From: Mesodorylaimus sp. YZB2_4
Lineage: Eukaryota; Nematoda; Enoplea; Dorylaimida; Dorylaimidae
NCBI GenBank assembly: GCA_030248295.1
Contig: JASANH010000399.1
Coordinates: forward strand, 1 to 64,000
Direction of reading: 5' to 3'
DNA: 64,000 nt
Within the stretch, counting starts at the first letter, position 1, and every line of letters starts with the position of its first letter. Shown here one piece after another: positions 1 to 12,432 of the stretch. Both the position numbers and the translations under genes were made by a program. The notes below the pieces were generated by a model. It made no database searches. It was not told the origin of the DNA and saw nothing but the letters and a program-made list of their open reading frames with translations.

Positions 1-684
1 GGTTGGAATGCGCCTTGGGTAGGAAAGATCAGGGTGGCGTGAGAAGATCATTGTTTGGACTAGGTTGAAATAGCATGCCAGTCTGGTGTACTTGATGGTG
101 CGAACTTATGAGTTTTTTGGGTAATGTTCGAGTAAAGCTCTGATCCGAACGGTTGGCCTCCTGAGTTCTCTGATTACAGGTTTAAAACGATTCAGAATTT
201 TTAGATTAAACATTTGGCAGGTCTTGATTCGAATAATTTTCGAGTCTAATTAAGGCGGTCTCGATCCAAAAGATAGCTTACTGCTTCGTGGTGTAGTGGC
301 CGCTATTTTTTTTAATCCCTGATGCTTCTGGAAGGCGCATCCGTTTTGCGGTGTTTTCAAATAAACGCTTACATAATTGCTACAAAAAGCTGACATATAT
401 CTCTATCTTGGTTACAAAAAAAGATATATCATAGATATCATGAAACATACAAATAAAGATATGATTCTCCTATCGATCTAAAAAAATATTGGGTATCGAT
501 AAGATATAAATTTGAATATACAGATTCATATCAGCACTCAACGTAATCCTAATTGGGGGTCGCTTATCGTATCCTACTATAGCTTCTATGCACTGATAAC
601 AAATTTTATTTCTCAGGATATCCCTGATTTTCTTCTCCTTATCTATCCTTTTCGAATCGACGCAACCCCTGCGGCTGCAGTTGT
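1..684. other. Non-coding flank upstream of MCCC2
   Basis: No convincing reading frame on either strand. The short frames here lack codon bias and domain similarity. The stretch 380-470 is A/T-rich with repeated ATATC-type words. An AATAAA at about 358 could be a poly(A) signal of a gene lying left of the window, but nothing else supports that. The last part presumably contains the MCCC2 promoter; no TATA box is evident. Confidence 0.4.
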
Positions 685-2457
685 ATGAGAAGATTTGGTG
701 GCCCTTTTTCAAATCTGTTATCAATAACTAAACTGTTTCAATCCAAATTTTCAAAAACTTTCTGTTCTAAATCTCAGCAATCTTTACTTTTCAGTTCTCG
801 TCGAATTGCTTCCACTTCACGCCGCCATTGCCACCGAACACAAATGGAATGTTATCCACAACGAAATCGATCGTTCTTCCAGCGAATTTCGTGAAAATGA
901 GGAATCGATGAGAAAAGTAGTGGAAGATCTTCGTTCAAAAGCGGGAAAAAATCAGTTTAGGCGGGGGATGAGAAATCAATCAAACGTCACACATCGAAGG
1001 GCAAACTTTTGGCTCGGAAACGTATTTCTCGTCTTTTGGATGCTGGTTCACCATTTTCGGAATTATCTCAATTAGCCGCTTATCGACTTTATGACAAAGA
1101 AGAGGTGCCCGCTGGTGGGATTATTTCTGGTATTGGTCGAGTCTATGGGCGTGGAATGCATGATCGTGGCCAACGATGCCACTGTCAAAGGTGGATCCTA
1201 TTATCCGATCACGGTCAAGAAACGTGTGCGAGCGCAGGAGATTGCCATGGAAAATAATTTGCCCTGTATTTACTTGGTGGATTCCGGTGGGGCCGATTTA
1301 CCTCGCCAAGCCGATGTGTTCCCGATCGAGATCATTTTGGGCGAATATTTTACAATCAGGCGCGAATGTCGAGTCGTGGCGTGCAGATAGCCGTGGTATT
1401 GGGCAGTTGTACGGCTGGCGGTGCTTACGTGCCAGCCATGGCCGATGTGGCCATTATTGTGCAACGACAAGGCACAGTGTTCTTGGGTGGACCACCTTTG
1501 GTCAAAGCTGCCACTGGCGAAGAGATATCGGCTGAAGAATTAGGCGGGGCGCAATTGCATTGTTCCAAATCGGGAGTCACTGATTATTACGCGTTGGATG
1601 ATGAACACGCGTTGTTCATGGCGAGAAGAGCTGTAGAAAATTTGAATAAAAAGAAGGCCAATACGTTTCCAGAAATGGAAATTTTAGAACCGAAATATCC
1701 AGCGACAGATCTTTATGGAATTGTTGGAACGAATTTAAAAAAAGCATTTGATATTCGGCAAGTCATTGCGAGAATTGTTGATGGAAGTGAATTCGATGAG
1801 TTCAAGGCCAAATATGGCGAAACTTTGGTGACTGGATTTGGAAAAATTTATGGATATCCTATAGGAATCATTGGGAATAATGGAGTTCTATTTTCGGAAT
1901 CGGCTTTGAAAGGCACTCATTTTATTCAGTTATGTTGTCAACGTGGAATTCCATTAGTATTTCTTCAAAATATTACCGGATTTATGGTCGGAAAAGATGC
2001 CGAAGCGGGTGGAATTGCAAAGAATGGTGCGAAAATGGTAACGGCGGTTGCATGTGCCAAAGTACCCAAATTCACTGTCATTATCGGCGGATCATACGGA
2101 GCAGGCAATTATGGCATGTGCGGACGAGCGTACAGTCCGCGATTCCTGTACATGTGGCCCAATGCACGCGTATCGGTGATGGGAGGAGAACAAGCTGCCA
2201 CAGTGCTGGCCACCATTCAAAAAGATCAAAGGAAGCGAGAAGGGGGAAAGCCGTGGACGGATGAGGATGAACGAGCTTTGAAAGAACCCATTTTGAAAAG
2301 TTTCGAAAAGGAAGGCCATCCTTATTATTCGAGTGCACGATTGTGGGATGATGGAGTGATCGATCCAGTTGATACAAGGAGAGTGTTGGGCTTGAGTTTG
2401 AGCGCTGCTTTGAATGCACCCTTGGAGAAGACTGATTTCGGGGTGTTTAGAATGTAG
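685..2457 (+). CDS. MCCC2: Methylcrotonoyl-CoA carboxylase beta chain (biotin-independent carboxyltransferase), frame broken in 5' part
   Basis: Carboxyltransferase subunit of 3-methylcrotonyl-CoA carboxylase, which moves CO2 from biotin on the alpha subunit to 3-methylcrotonyl-CoA in mitochondrial leucine breakdown. Co-linear with animal MCCC2 over nearly its full length: [93 protein letters not shown] and the C-terminal [10 protein letters not shown]. The stretch 1366-2457 is one open frame. Upstream the frame changes at about 795-805 (or a short intron ends at 794, TTTTCAG), at the G run near 963-967, by an extra T at about 1144 and by a missing G at about 1323. The 685 ATG opens a Ser/Arg/Phe-rich leader that looks like a mitochondrial targeting peptide; the start is uncertain. 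No intron interrupts the body, unlike neighbouring genes. Either consensus indels in a live gene or a decaying copy; the intact, conserved last 363 codons favour the former. Confidence 0.9.
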
Positions 2458-3145
2458 ACCCCAGTGGAGATCGACTGAAGACTGAGATTGGGGTTGGTTG
2501 ACAAGGCAGTATTTGTGTCATAGAGAGCAAATTATGTTGTGCGCGCGATAGATTAGGCCTATTAACTGTCTGTTATAATCCGTTGAATATCATATCGTGA
2601 TAGGTTGTCAAGAGTCTTTGTCAGTCATTAGCTCGAAGCCGTTTAGTCTACTTTCAGCCGCTGTTGGAGCTTAATTGGGTTTGCGCTACACTGATAATCG
2701 CTATAAAGAGTTTCAGCGCTCGTCTGTTTGGCTCAAGCGATTGGCGCACAGCGAGACTGGGAATTTGGGCTCTACTGCGAGGACGCTGACTGAAGAACTC
2801 ACCAATTTCTCAGGTAAGATTTTAGTTTCATGACCGAAAAATTAATTTTTGCGCAGTATGGACGCTCTGTTTATGTAAAATGGATTCGATTTACATTACG
2901 TTTGTAATCTGAATCTCAATTTTACCTGATTCTGAAACTACCAAAAAACCTTCTCTTGGCGCTGCATTGTACCTGTTGTCTTTTTCCAGCAAACGTGCTG
3001 TTCTTTACTAAAAATAAAACCACGTGGCCAGGTTTCCACTCATGGCCCCATGTTGCCACTCTTCTGTCTTTCGCGTCGTTCGCTAAATCCATATCCAAAT
3101 GAGGTAAAAGGAAAAATCGAACAATGGTTTTTTTCTTTTTGACAG
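2458..3145 (+). other. MCCC2-MAN1B1 intergenic region with probable MAN1B1 leader exon and intron
   Basis: No coding frame is evident. A strong donor (CAG|GTAAGA) follows 2813 and a strong acceptor (TTTTTGACAG) ends at 3145, just before the MAN1B1 start codon. I infer a 5' leader exon ending at 2813 and an intron 2814-3145. The MCCC2 3' end lies somewhere after 2457, but no AATAAA is obvious. Confidence 0.45.
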
Positions 3146-3160
3146 GGCGGCCTATGGTGG

Positions 3161-6100
3161 ATGAGAGAAAATCCGGAAGCCGCTTGTCGTGAAAGCGCTT
3201 CGTGCAGTAGCATATCGAGCAGTGATAGTTATGTGCTCGTATCGTGGCCAGACGAAGACGATACGAAGGCTGACAAGACTGACCAGTTGGGTGTTTCCGT
3301 CACAGCATCGTCTTCCAGGCACAACAAGAGAATGAGTGCTCATCCACTTCTCGAGTCCGGCCGCTATGTCGCTGGATCGGCTGCCAATGTGGTCAGTGGA
3401 GCTGGCAGGAGGCGAACGAATATTTGTAGGGTAAGGGATATTTGCTGATGGGCATTCCCGCTTGCCTTATCTGAAGGACGTGGCCTGCAAGCAGCTGACA
3501 TGGGTTCTGTTGGTGTGGGACCATTTTCGTAGTCAGTTGAGACATGCCACAAATCGTGGGCATCCCAAGTCCTATCTTACCTCATAGTGCCCGTTATAGT
3601 TGGGACTTGTCCCAGACCACTGAAAGTGGCCTCTGCAAGTCTGTGGGGAATCTTAGGTGCGATACTTTGCATACAAAAATAATATACAGTACATGTAAAT
3701 ACACACCTATATCAGCAGTACAACATATTACACTGTATATGTGCATATATGCACATATACACAAATGTAGCTAGTCTTTCGCCGACGATGTATTTATACC
3801 ACACCACGTATTTATGCTGACGTGTATTGTATTCTGTATGTATGCCTCAAATGCCACTCTGTCCATCGACGTGATTAGAACATACCTCGCCTTTGATATG
3901 CCTTGCCTTTTGGAAACATTTTGCTGTTCTCCGAAAACTGCAGCAAAACTTTTCGAGATCACAGTTATCAAAGGCGATCATATGACTCATGATCAGTGTA
4001 CCTGTATATGGTCTGCTTGCATATACACATCAACGGTATATCTAAAACACTGCACGTATGGGCATATAGAATGTTCTTGCAGGGATCTGATACAGCAGCT
4101 AGATACAAGTTTTGCACTGGTTCGGTGGTTCCCAGTAGGCCTGTTTATGTGCATATGTAAACATATTCGTTCGTGCACCATGCACTCGCTGACAAAGACC
4201 ACATACACCATTTCCGAGCAAATTAAGCAGCCGTGCCAAATCAGTCCAATCAAGGACGTACTAATGTTTTTCAGAGTTGGAAATCTTTATCCCGCTTTCA
4301 ACGTAGCTTACTCTCGGGAGTCGGCATCTTATTCGTCTGCTCCAGTGTATTCATTTTTCTCCACTTATTATTTCGCTGCTCGACTTCGCCCTGCTGGCAG
4401 TGCGGCCGAAGCTCATGTTCAGAAGTATCTGGTAAACCAAGTAGTTATTCGTGATTTTTAAAATAGGCGGGGATTTTTTACCTGAAGGCTTCATTATGAC
4501 ACGGTAGTGATCATCTAAAATTTCATCCTGCTCTGAAATTTTGGAAAAGCCTGCTGAGACTTTGATCTTTAGCGACAAAAGATTTCTGAAACGTCAAAAA
4601 AATTCAAATGTTTTTTAGGGTGACGACAAGCAAGCCGCTCCTTCTCGAATCACTGACATCGGGCGATTCGGTCTCAATGATACTCTCAAGGCAGCCTACA
4701 AGCCGGGTAATCAGCTGGCGTATTTTAAAGGTATGCAAATATTTTATGATTTTTACACAGGATTTAATTTTTTTCAAATTCTCGTTCAGGTCCACAAAAT
4801 GAACGCCAAAAAACTATAGTAAAGGCTTTCAAACACGCTTGGGAAGGTTACAAAAAACACGCCTGGGGTCACGATCATTTGAAACCTCTTTCACGGGGGC
4901 ATCACGAGTGGTTCAAATTGGGGTTAACAATTGTGGATAGCTTGGATACAATGTTGATTATGGGAATGAAAACAGGTGAGTCAGACTATGCGTACTTATA
5001 TAAAACTATATTTTACGCAATAGCCAACAAGGAAGGGGGCCGTTGGTTTTCTTTTCAAATTCGCGCAGTTTTAATTTCCCTTTTTCCATTCGTTTAGGTT
5101 ATAAGAGGGGGCTTTTTCCTCCCCCCCTCCCCACCATAGCTGGATTGCGTAAAATATAGTTTCAGATAAGGGTTTGCGAAGGGTTACTTTTACATCGGTG
5201 AGTGCCTAACCTCCCAAAATGTCTGAAAATCGCGTATAATCCTACTTGAATAAAATACATGCAGTTTGCTTTTAGAATTCTCTGAAGCCAAAGAGTGGGT
5301 CGCCAATAATCTAACATTGGATGTCAACAAAGACGTGAATCTGTTCGAAACCACCATACGGGTGTTGGGCGGTTTGCTTAGCGCTTATCACTTGAGTGGC
5401 GAACGAATGTTCTTGGAAAAGGCGGTAAGGACTTTTATTGAAGTTTTTGCGTTTCTTGTTGCAAAAAGGAATGCTTTTTAGAGAATTCTTGGTGATCGTT
5501 TAACTGGGGCTTTTTCGAGTGCGTCGAAAGTTCCGTTCAGCGATGTGAATCTGCTAACTCGCAAGGCCAAGTCGCCGTCGTGGGGTGCTGATAGTTCATT
5601 GTCTGAAGTGAGCAGTATTCAATTGGAATTTCGCGATTTGAGCCGTCAAACTGGAAATCCATTGTACGAGGTGAGTGCGAAGTTTTGCAGGGTAGCTTGG
5701 CACCTGAGGAAGTGTTTTTAGCTTTTCCTACATCTTGCATGGAGGGATCCATGAGGGTTAGGATTGGGCTTGCAAAGGTCTATGATGCTGCTACTACATC
5801 CTTTAACCACAATACCAGCGTCTGAAACATGCTGGGAAACCATAAACTGAATCCTCTGAGATTTGATAAAAATTTTTGCGAAGAGACTTAAAAACCTGCT
5901 TTCTTTTTGAAAAAACAGGTGGCATCACAAAAATTCTCTGAAAATCTTGATCCTCTAATCGTAAAGCCAGAAATCGCCATGAGATCTTGGCAGCTCCTGA
6001 CTTCGATGAATGTTTTTGATACTGCTAGGTGTGTAGGTCGACCAGGGTCTCACGCATTTGCGACAGTGAGTGTGTCTTGGAACCAGGCTTATGGTGCCAG

Positions 6101-8850
6101 CGCTGTAGGTCTGAGCAGTTCGTAAGTGCTGGGCGATCCGTCCTTGTTAGCCTCTATGTACCCATGGCATAATATGACTTATCGATTCTCCTTTAGCCGC
6201 GAACCCGCCATTATTCAGTGCATCATGAAATATCCTAGAGCCGTGGGGTTGAGGATGTCCTTTGTGGCACTACATGGGGATGTGCTCACTGGGCTTGTGC
6301 ATTCTCGCTAATAGCCATGCACCTAATTCAACCCTTGACATGCTCTTCTCTGATCTTTTTCAGCAATTCGCATTCAATGTCTCGCAGCATATTCATCGAA
6401 TTGGTTGCGAGAAGTTCGAGGGGCTGTGTCCCATGTTCATCAGTCCCAAGACCGGTCGTTGGCAAGGTGGTGACGCGATCACCATGGGCGCTAGAGCTGA
6501 TAGCTACTACGAGTACTTGTTCAAGCAGTGGCTCCAAACTGGCAAGACTATCGAGTGGTAAGTCGGCTGTTCGTGGACTAAGGGTTGAGCCCGCTCAACC
6601 AAGATATTTCGTGTAGGTTACGCGACGATTACCTGAAAGCCATGCAAGCCATGGTCAGACACTTGGTGCGTCAGTCAGAACCCAACAAGCTAACGTTCGT
6701 TGGTGAAATATTGGCTGACGGGTCGTATAGTCCTAAAATGGTAAGGTTTTTTGGTACATTTGTGCTGCATAGTTGCATGTTTTGTCGCGGAATTGGACAA
6801 AACTTGCAACTCTTCCCATCGTCATAATGTCACTGTTCAGGTTCTGTATTGAAACTGAAACAGTGAAAATGTGACGAGCAATACTGTACTGTAGGAAACT
6901 AAGAATCCACTTGAGACCAAGCTGATGGCTGTCTGTGTGTCTCTGCTTCTAGTCTAATCGTATCTATGTGTGTGATGCACAGACAGAAGATCATAATTAC
7001 TGAAATATCCAGTGCCAGGCCAACTCATGACTTATGACTTTACTTTCAATGAAGCAGTTACACTGCACTCAGGCATTGAAAGACATGGAAGAGAGCAGAA
7101 CATGAAAAACTGAAAAACTACCATAATGAGTATTGGTCAAGGAAGAGACAAACCAGGAAAAAAATACAATCATGTTTTTGATTGACGATAAAAAGATCCC
7201 AAGTTTGCTCTCTGCTATGCCTACTGGTAACTTCTTCCTTAAGGAGATTGCAGAAAAGTCAAACGACTGCGTGAAAGCGTCTGTATGATGAGCAGGAACC
7301 ACGAGATGGCGAGGCTGGGCTAATCTCTGGCTGTGACCAATGCCAGTATTAGTTGATTCTGAACTAATAAGTCAATAAGAAACAAAATTAACAGGTGCTG
7401 GCAGCTAGCAAAGGAAGGTCGATTGAGTTCGTGTGAGTCTAGCACCGCCCTTGCATCTTGAGTCCAATACTGCATCATCCTAAGCACAAGATCAACAGCT
7501 TGAAATGAATAAATGGTTCAGCCGCACTATTCTATTTTTCTAGTAGCACTCATCGTGAGCTTTGTGTTTACTCGTCGGGAAATTATAAACAATACAGCTC
7601 ACAAAAGGAGCTAGGATTAGTCCCTGGTTCAGGGATTAGACTGAAAATTGGGTTATAGCAACCAAAATAAAACCTTGCAAAAATCCCTGAAAAAGTGGAG
7701 CTGATCCGATGAAGACTTTTATTGCAGTGCGGGGCAAAAAATTTGTAGCGATCTGGTGAAGCAATGTCTGGATTTTGGGCCCGATTTCCAGCACACGGGA
7801 TAGATATCCGAATATTCGGGATAGATATTTGGGATAGCACACGGGATAGATATCCGAATATCCGAATCCGAACATTTGCCAGTCGATCCCTGGCAAACGT
7901 GTATTTGTCAGCTCGAGCTCGCTGAAGTCATATAATTTCAGGATCACTTGGTATGCTACGTCGCTGGCACGCTGGCCTTGGGTGCTGTCAATGGAATGCC
8001 TCAAGAGCATTTGGATTTGGCCAAGCAGATCACGCATACTTGCCACGAAATGTATCGTAATCCATCGGGACTGGGCCCAGAGATAGCCCACTTCAACATG
8101 TTGCCAGGTGTGGCTAATCAAGAGGATATTATAGTCAAGGTAAGCAGGTCAGGGTGAAATCAGGTACTGCACTTGTGAGCTATCGACAGGTTCATGGAAA
8201 TATGGGGACTGTGGAGAGTAGTAGCCCCCGCGCCTGATATGACTGAAATCTTCACTTCCCTCAGCCATTATGATATCTCCATGATGTTTGGGTTGAAATG
8301 CTTTTTCAACAATTTCCCGCCACTTCTAAATATTAATAGTTCAATGGATCATTTCTCGCTGCCTTTCACAAAATATTCTAACAGCATGTGTGGACGATAA
8401 TCACTCGTTTTCTCTACCTATCATCAGGTTGTGGCAAACATGATTTTGCATGAGGCCCTAGGCGGGGTACAGGGGTGCCCATACATGGTCTGTATCCTAT
8501 ACGTCACCCATTTTCAGCCCTTGGACGCACATTGTCTCCTGCGGCCAGAAACCATCGAGGCCTATTTCTACCTGTATCGATTAACTGGTGACAAGCGATA
8601 CCAGGACTGGGGATGGGAGGCATTCGTGGCCATCGAGAAACACGCTCGCATTGTGACTGGCGGATACGCGTCTGTGAACAACGTGAAGAAGGTGCCAGTC
8701 ACGCATAGGGATATGATGGAAAGCTTTTTCTTAGCTGAAACTTTGAAATATTTATATTTATTAATGGCCGATGATCAGAAAAATTTGTTACCATTAAACG
8801 AATTTGTATTTAATACTGAGGCCCATCCTTTGCCCGTTTTAGAGCGATGA
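3161..8850 (+). CDS. MAN1B1: Endoplasmic reticulum mannosyl-oligosaccharide 1,2-alpha-mannosidase (GH47)
   Basis: Trims one alpha-1,2-mannose from Man9GlcNAc2 on ER glycoproteins, a step in folding control and ERAD. The model has ten coding exons whose phases all agree: 3161-3430, 4275-4424, 4619-4730, 4790-4975, 5276-5424, 5482-5670, 6364-6557, 6617-6740, 7942-8139, 8518-8850 (634 residues; human about 700). Order: Ser/Asp-rich cytosolic tail, one signal-anchor membrane segment in exon 2 ([17 protein letters not shown]), stem, then the GH47 barrel. The three acidic catalytic residues are present: Glu in NLFETTIR, Asp in [10 protein letters not shown], Glu in LLRPETIE. The calcium-binding Thr is in [17 protein letters not shown] has His where most relatives have Glu, outside the catalytic set. 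Introns are 51-59 nt except four long ones. The start is the first ATG giving the long frame after the acceptor at 3145; an ATG at 3154 stops quickly. It should be a functional enzyme. Confidence 0.95.
3431..4274 (+). other. MAN1B1 intron 1
   Basis: Bounded by GTAAGG at 3431 and TGTTTTTCAG ending at 4274. Long frames on both strands here look random. It contains a palindrome around 3740-3756 (TGTGCATATATGCACA) in an A/T-rich stretch with many ATAC/GTAT words. Confidence 0.6.
6741..7941 (+). other. Long MAN1B1 intron before exon 9
   Basis: Intron of about 1.2 kb between AAAATG|GTAAGG and TATAATTTCAG. No coding frame or recognised mobile element. Near 7797-7870 a unit containing GGGATAGATATCCGAATAT occurs twice in tandem. 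The preceding intron 5671-6363 (693 nt) is also without recognisable content. Confidence 0.6.
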
Positions 8851-9347
8851 TGTGTGACATTAACCCGAGAGCTAGATACTGATCTGGGTATGGCAGTAGA
8901 TTTTTATATGTTGAATGTGGTATGTTGCCAAATGTAGTAAATATTGCGAACCCATCTGATTAGGATTGGTTGACTGGCGCAAGGGTCACATGTTTGACTG
9001 ATAGCGCAGAATGTCTATATTGTGGATTGTCGATTATTATAAGCCGTTGACATGCAGCAGCAGCTGATCACCTGATCGATAATGACATAAGAAAATCGAT
9101 TTCTGAAATACTATGATCGATTATCGATTCTGCTGATTACAAAACTGGTTGTCTGTTTGATCTTATGCAAATTTTTAATCAGAAAACATGGTCTGTGTCA
9201 GAACACTAAAACTCACGATCAATACTCAGAGACTGAGCGAACAATCAGACGAATCAGATTCACGAACGACCAAGAATCGCCTGGTGTCTAGACTAGAAAA
9301 TCCCAACAGCTAAGTGGTATGAATTCATAGAATTCGAGTCAGCTCTA
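8851..9347. other. Convergent intergenic region MAN1B1 / DHRS7B
   Basis: The two genes converge here. About 500 bases with no frame or repeat that I recognise. Around 9080-9130 are several copies of ATCGAT in A/T-rich sequence. No clear poly(A) signal was found for either gene. Confidence 0.5.
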
Positions 9348-12300
9348 CTATTTATTGGCTTCATCCCGCTTTTCTTTCTTTGCTCGTCTCGCTGTCCACC
9401 AGAAATACAATCCAGGTGTCCACGGCCTGAGTGCAATCACAAGTCGAGGACCAAAAGTGGCCAGAATCGTTTCCTTGTGACATTTCTTAATGCTGGTCAT
9501 AATTTGTATTGCTGCTTCATCCGGAGTCAGTCCGCCTTTGGTGGTGTCGTCCACCTTGCCATATCGTGACCCGTCGCCGCTGACGGCATTAAGAGATAAG
9601 TTGGTGGCCATATAGCCAGGGGACACCATGAGCACACGAATGTGACATCGATTCTTGGCGGGCAGGGCTGCAAGCTCTGCACGAAGGCAGTCGAAGTAGG
9701 CTTGAAAAGCGTGCTTGCTAGCAGCGTAGGCGCTCCGATAAGGGATGCTGAAACGACCTTGTACACTGCCGATACATACGATACACGGGCCTTGATAACC
9801 TGGTGGTTGGGAGGCTGAAATTCATAGATGATTAGAGAGTGTAATGGGTTGAGGCCTCCTGACCAGACCTGATGGCATGGTCATGACATGATATGAGATG
9901 GGCGTGAACCTTATGTGCTCTGTGACAGGAGATCTCACACCATACCAGGTGTGACGGCATCACATCAAAGATGAACTAAAAACCCCAGCAGGCAGTACAC
10001 TAGAAGTGCTTGTGTTACGGAATACCTGCAGTTGGCATTCTGCGCTAAAGTCAATAATTGGTTGGACTTGCTCCAACGCATGTCAACAAGTCCTGCCTGC
10101 GAATGTGGCTTACATGGTTCCCAGCACCTGGCAAGACCAGAATGTAAGGGGGGTTTTCGAAAGTTTTGAGGTGTTTACGCTGACAAATGACTTTGCTATA
10201 CTTTGCAAACTGACGCATTCAGTATATTTTCTCACTGGCAACCATACCCTCATCTCCAACCATTCCATCATTATGCTAAAGAAAATAAACGCGAGCGCCT
10301 GATCGCATCAAACTAACGATCAGCAGGGATAGGCCGGGATCACTTTTTTGGGGATCAGGATTTTTTGCACTTTTCTGTTTTGCCTAGCCTATTTTCCTCA
10401 CTAAAGTACATGTTTTAGTCATCCAGGTTGCTAGGCTTTTTCTGAGGCCGATTTTCAATCATGGTATTTAAGCTGAACTTGATGACCTCGTTTGCAGTTT
10501 TGATATACGTCCAGCGAGGTCAGCCTAGGCTTAAGCAAAATCAGTGTCACTATCGTTGTAGATTTGAGCTGATGTTTATGTTGCCTATTCATCGCTACTG
10601 CTGCCAGCCTCTAAACTTATCATCTCATCGAACGATAATGAGCCAATATCTTCTGTTTCCTTTAGCGGGGTATGATATAATAAACCAGAGTGTGGGTACC
10701 TAACGTGTGTATGCACATACCTATATAGTCAGCCTCCGATAATTGCAACCATTCCAGACACCAAAAAGAGTTGCAATTAGACGAAATTGCAATTATCCGA
10801 GATGCTGCAATCATCCTAAGTTCAGAAACATTTTTTGAAAAAAGTTGCAGTTACGCGAAGTTTTTGCATAGCAGAAATTTTTATTGACGCCGTTAGAAAT
10901 TTTTGTGAAAAATAACATTGAAACATATAATCCCCAATTTCATCGGCTGATTGTAATAGAACAAATGAAGATTCTCGCCCAGCGCACCTACTGCAGAATA
11001 TAGCAGCAGTGCTGCTTTGACAATGGAATTACAAAGTTCTTTCCAATCGCTTTCGATTTCAAAGACAGCGTTTTGCCATAAAAAGGATATTAAGGAACTA
11101 TTGGACTCCTGGCTGGTTTTTTTCATTTGCAATGATACTATCTGCTTTCTAGTGTCGAGCCATCAGTACCTCGAGCTGGTCAGCTATCCAGCAATCACAC
11201 TTATTGATTTTTGATTAAATTCCAGAAACTTCTTGTAATTTGAGTAGGTTTTGAGGATTTTGAAGAGCACCTTAAAATTTGATGAGTTTTCTGAGGTTTT
11301 CGATGGTGCTGGGAACCATGGGCTAAAGCATTAAGTTAACAGGTTTCTGCCTCACCTGTAGAGGGTGAACCGACCAGCCAATGAAGACAGCCAGTACACT
11401 GCCCCATGCATAAGACTCTGGCAACCCAGCACGCGCATAAGTTTCCCACAGGCCAAACACACATTCATATACACATGGCGTGGGTGTCTGAGTCAGTGCA
11501 CTAATGTTGACATGCGTAAGAGCAAGTCAAGCCAGACCCAGAATGCCAACTGCAGACATTTCACAACACAAGCACTTCTAGTGGTCCCACTCCTTTTTCA
11601 CAGACTATTGACTATTGAAATCCATCTGCTGCCGTTACAACAACATAGAACAACCCCTTCGGTAAAATATTTGGTCTGGCTATGTCATGGCCATGCTCAA
11701 GTCGAGAGACCAAGGAATAAGGCATGGTGAGGACGGCCAGAGATTTTAGTGTTGTGATTGTTGCCTGGGGGGTGAACCGAAACTCGAGAGAGGGGCCTCC
11801 CTGAACCAGATCCAGTATCCATGCCTATCACACGTGCAATCTATACCTGCAGCGCTTTGCATAGCTGGAACCAACAAACGTGTCAACTCGACATGACCAA
11901 AATAATTGACCTCCATCAACTGTCTGTGCACACTCATTGATGTCTCCGCGCACGATCCCCGCATGCTCATGCCCGCATTGTTGACCAGCACATCCAACTG
12001 ACCATCGGTCATCTTGAGAATATCAGTCACCGCCTCCGCTATCGTTGCATTATCAGCCAAATCCAAATAATGCAACGATGGCTCTAATAATTTTCGAGAA
12101 ACCCATCGATTCGGCTCAACTCGTTTCAAATTTTCCACATCGATATTATTCAATTCATTGCAAAGTTCCTGCAATTTTGATAAACTACGAGCAGCTACGA
12201 TAACTTTTGCACCAGCTAAATAGAATTCCCTGGCCAGTGCCCGGCCGAGACCACTGCTAGCCCCCGTGATCAAGACACGTTTCCCACGAAGATCGCATCG

Positions 12301-12432
12301 AATCATGCGACGACGTCGACGACGACGGTCAATACACCAAATACAGAATTCTGCAACTGCACTGAAGGCTACAACACTCAACACTGACTGACCAGCGAAG
12401 ATGAAGAATTCAGAGGTTAGATCATACGACAT
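9348..12432 (-). CDS. DHRS7B: Short-chain dehydrogenase/reductase, DHRS7B (PexRAP) type
   Basis: NADPH-dependent reductase of the SDR superfamily. In mammals DHRS7B reduces acyl/alkyl-DHAP in ether-lipid synthesis at ER and peroxisome; the same role here is inference. Two exons, 12432-11847 and 9799-9348, with matching phase (345 residues). An N-terminal hydrophobic anchor (SVLSVVAFSAVAEFCIWCI) is followed by a run of seven arginines. Then come the cofactor motif TGASSGLG, the structural NNAG, a Ser in CIGSVQG, the active-site YAASK, and a tail closely like human DHRS7B (VSPGYMATNLSLNAV, GDGSRYGKVD, APGLYF-like TPGLYFWW). The chosen start is ATG 12432. An in-frame ATG at 12540 would add 36 residues in front of the anchor and is less typical. 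The gene is divergent from the ATPase beta gene and its intron carries transposon sequence. Confidence 0.93.
9800..11846 (-). other. DHRS7B intron (2.05 kb)
   Basis: On the minus strand the borders are CTGCAG|GTATAG and CAACCACCAG. The intron contains a truncated pogo/Tigger-like element (listed separately at 10726-11160). The rest, including 9850-10720 and 11160-11846, shows no coding frame or repeat that I recognise. Confidence 0.6.
10726..11160 (+). mobile_element. Truncated non-autonomous pogo/Tigger-like element
   Basis: Starts after TATA with an end like CAGCCTCCGATAATTGCAA. It is co-linear, with many substitutions, with the left half of the complete element at 16233-17187. Shared blocks include a GCAGAAATTTTTATTG-like stretch, TTTGACA followed by CAATG-type words, TTCTTTCCAATC and CGATTTCAAAGA. 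Similarity stops near CTATCTGCTTTCTAG at about 11160 and no right end was found, so it is 3'-truncated. It has no open frame of its own. Confidence 0.65.

Noticed and set aside
3814..4461. 215-codon plus-strand frame in MAN1B1 intron 1 and exon 2
   Set aside because: It reads exon 2 in the wrong frame; the correct frame gives the mannosidase membrane segment with perfect splice phases.
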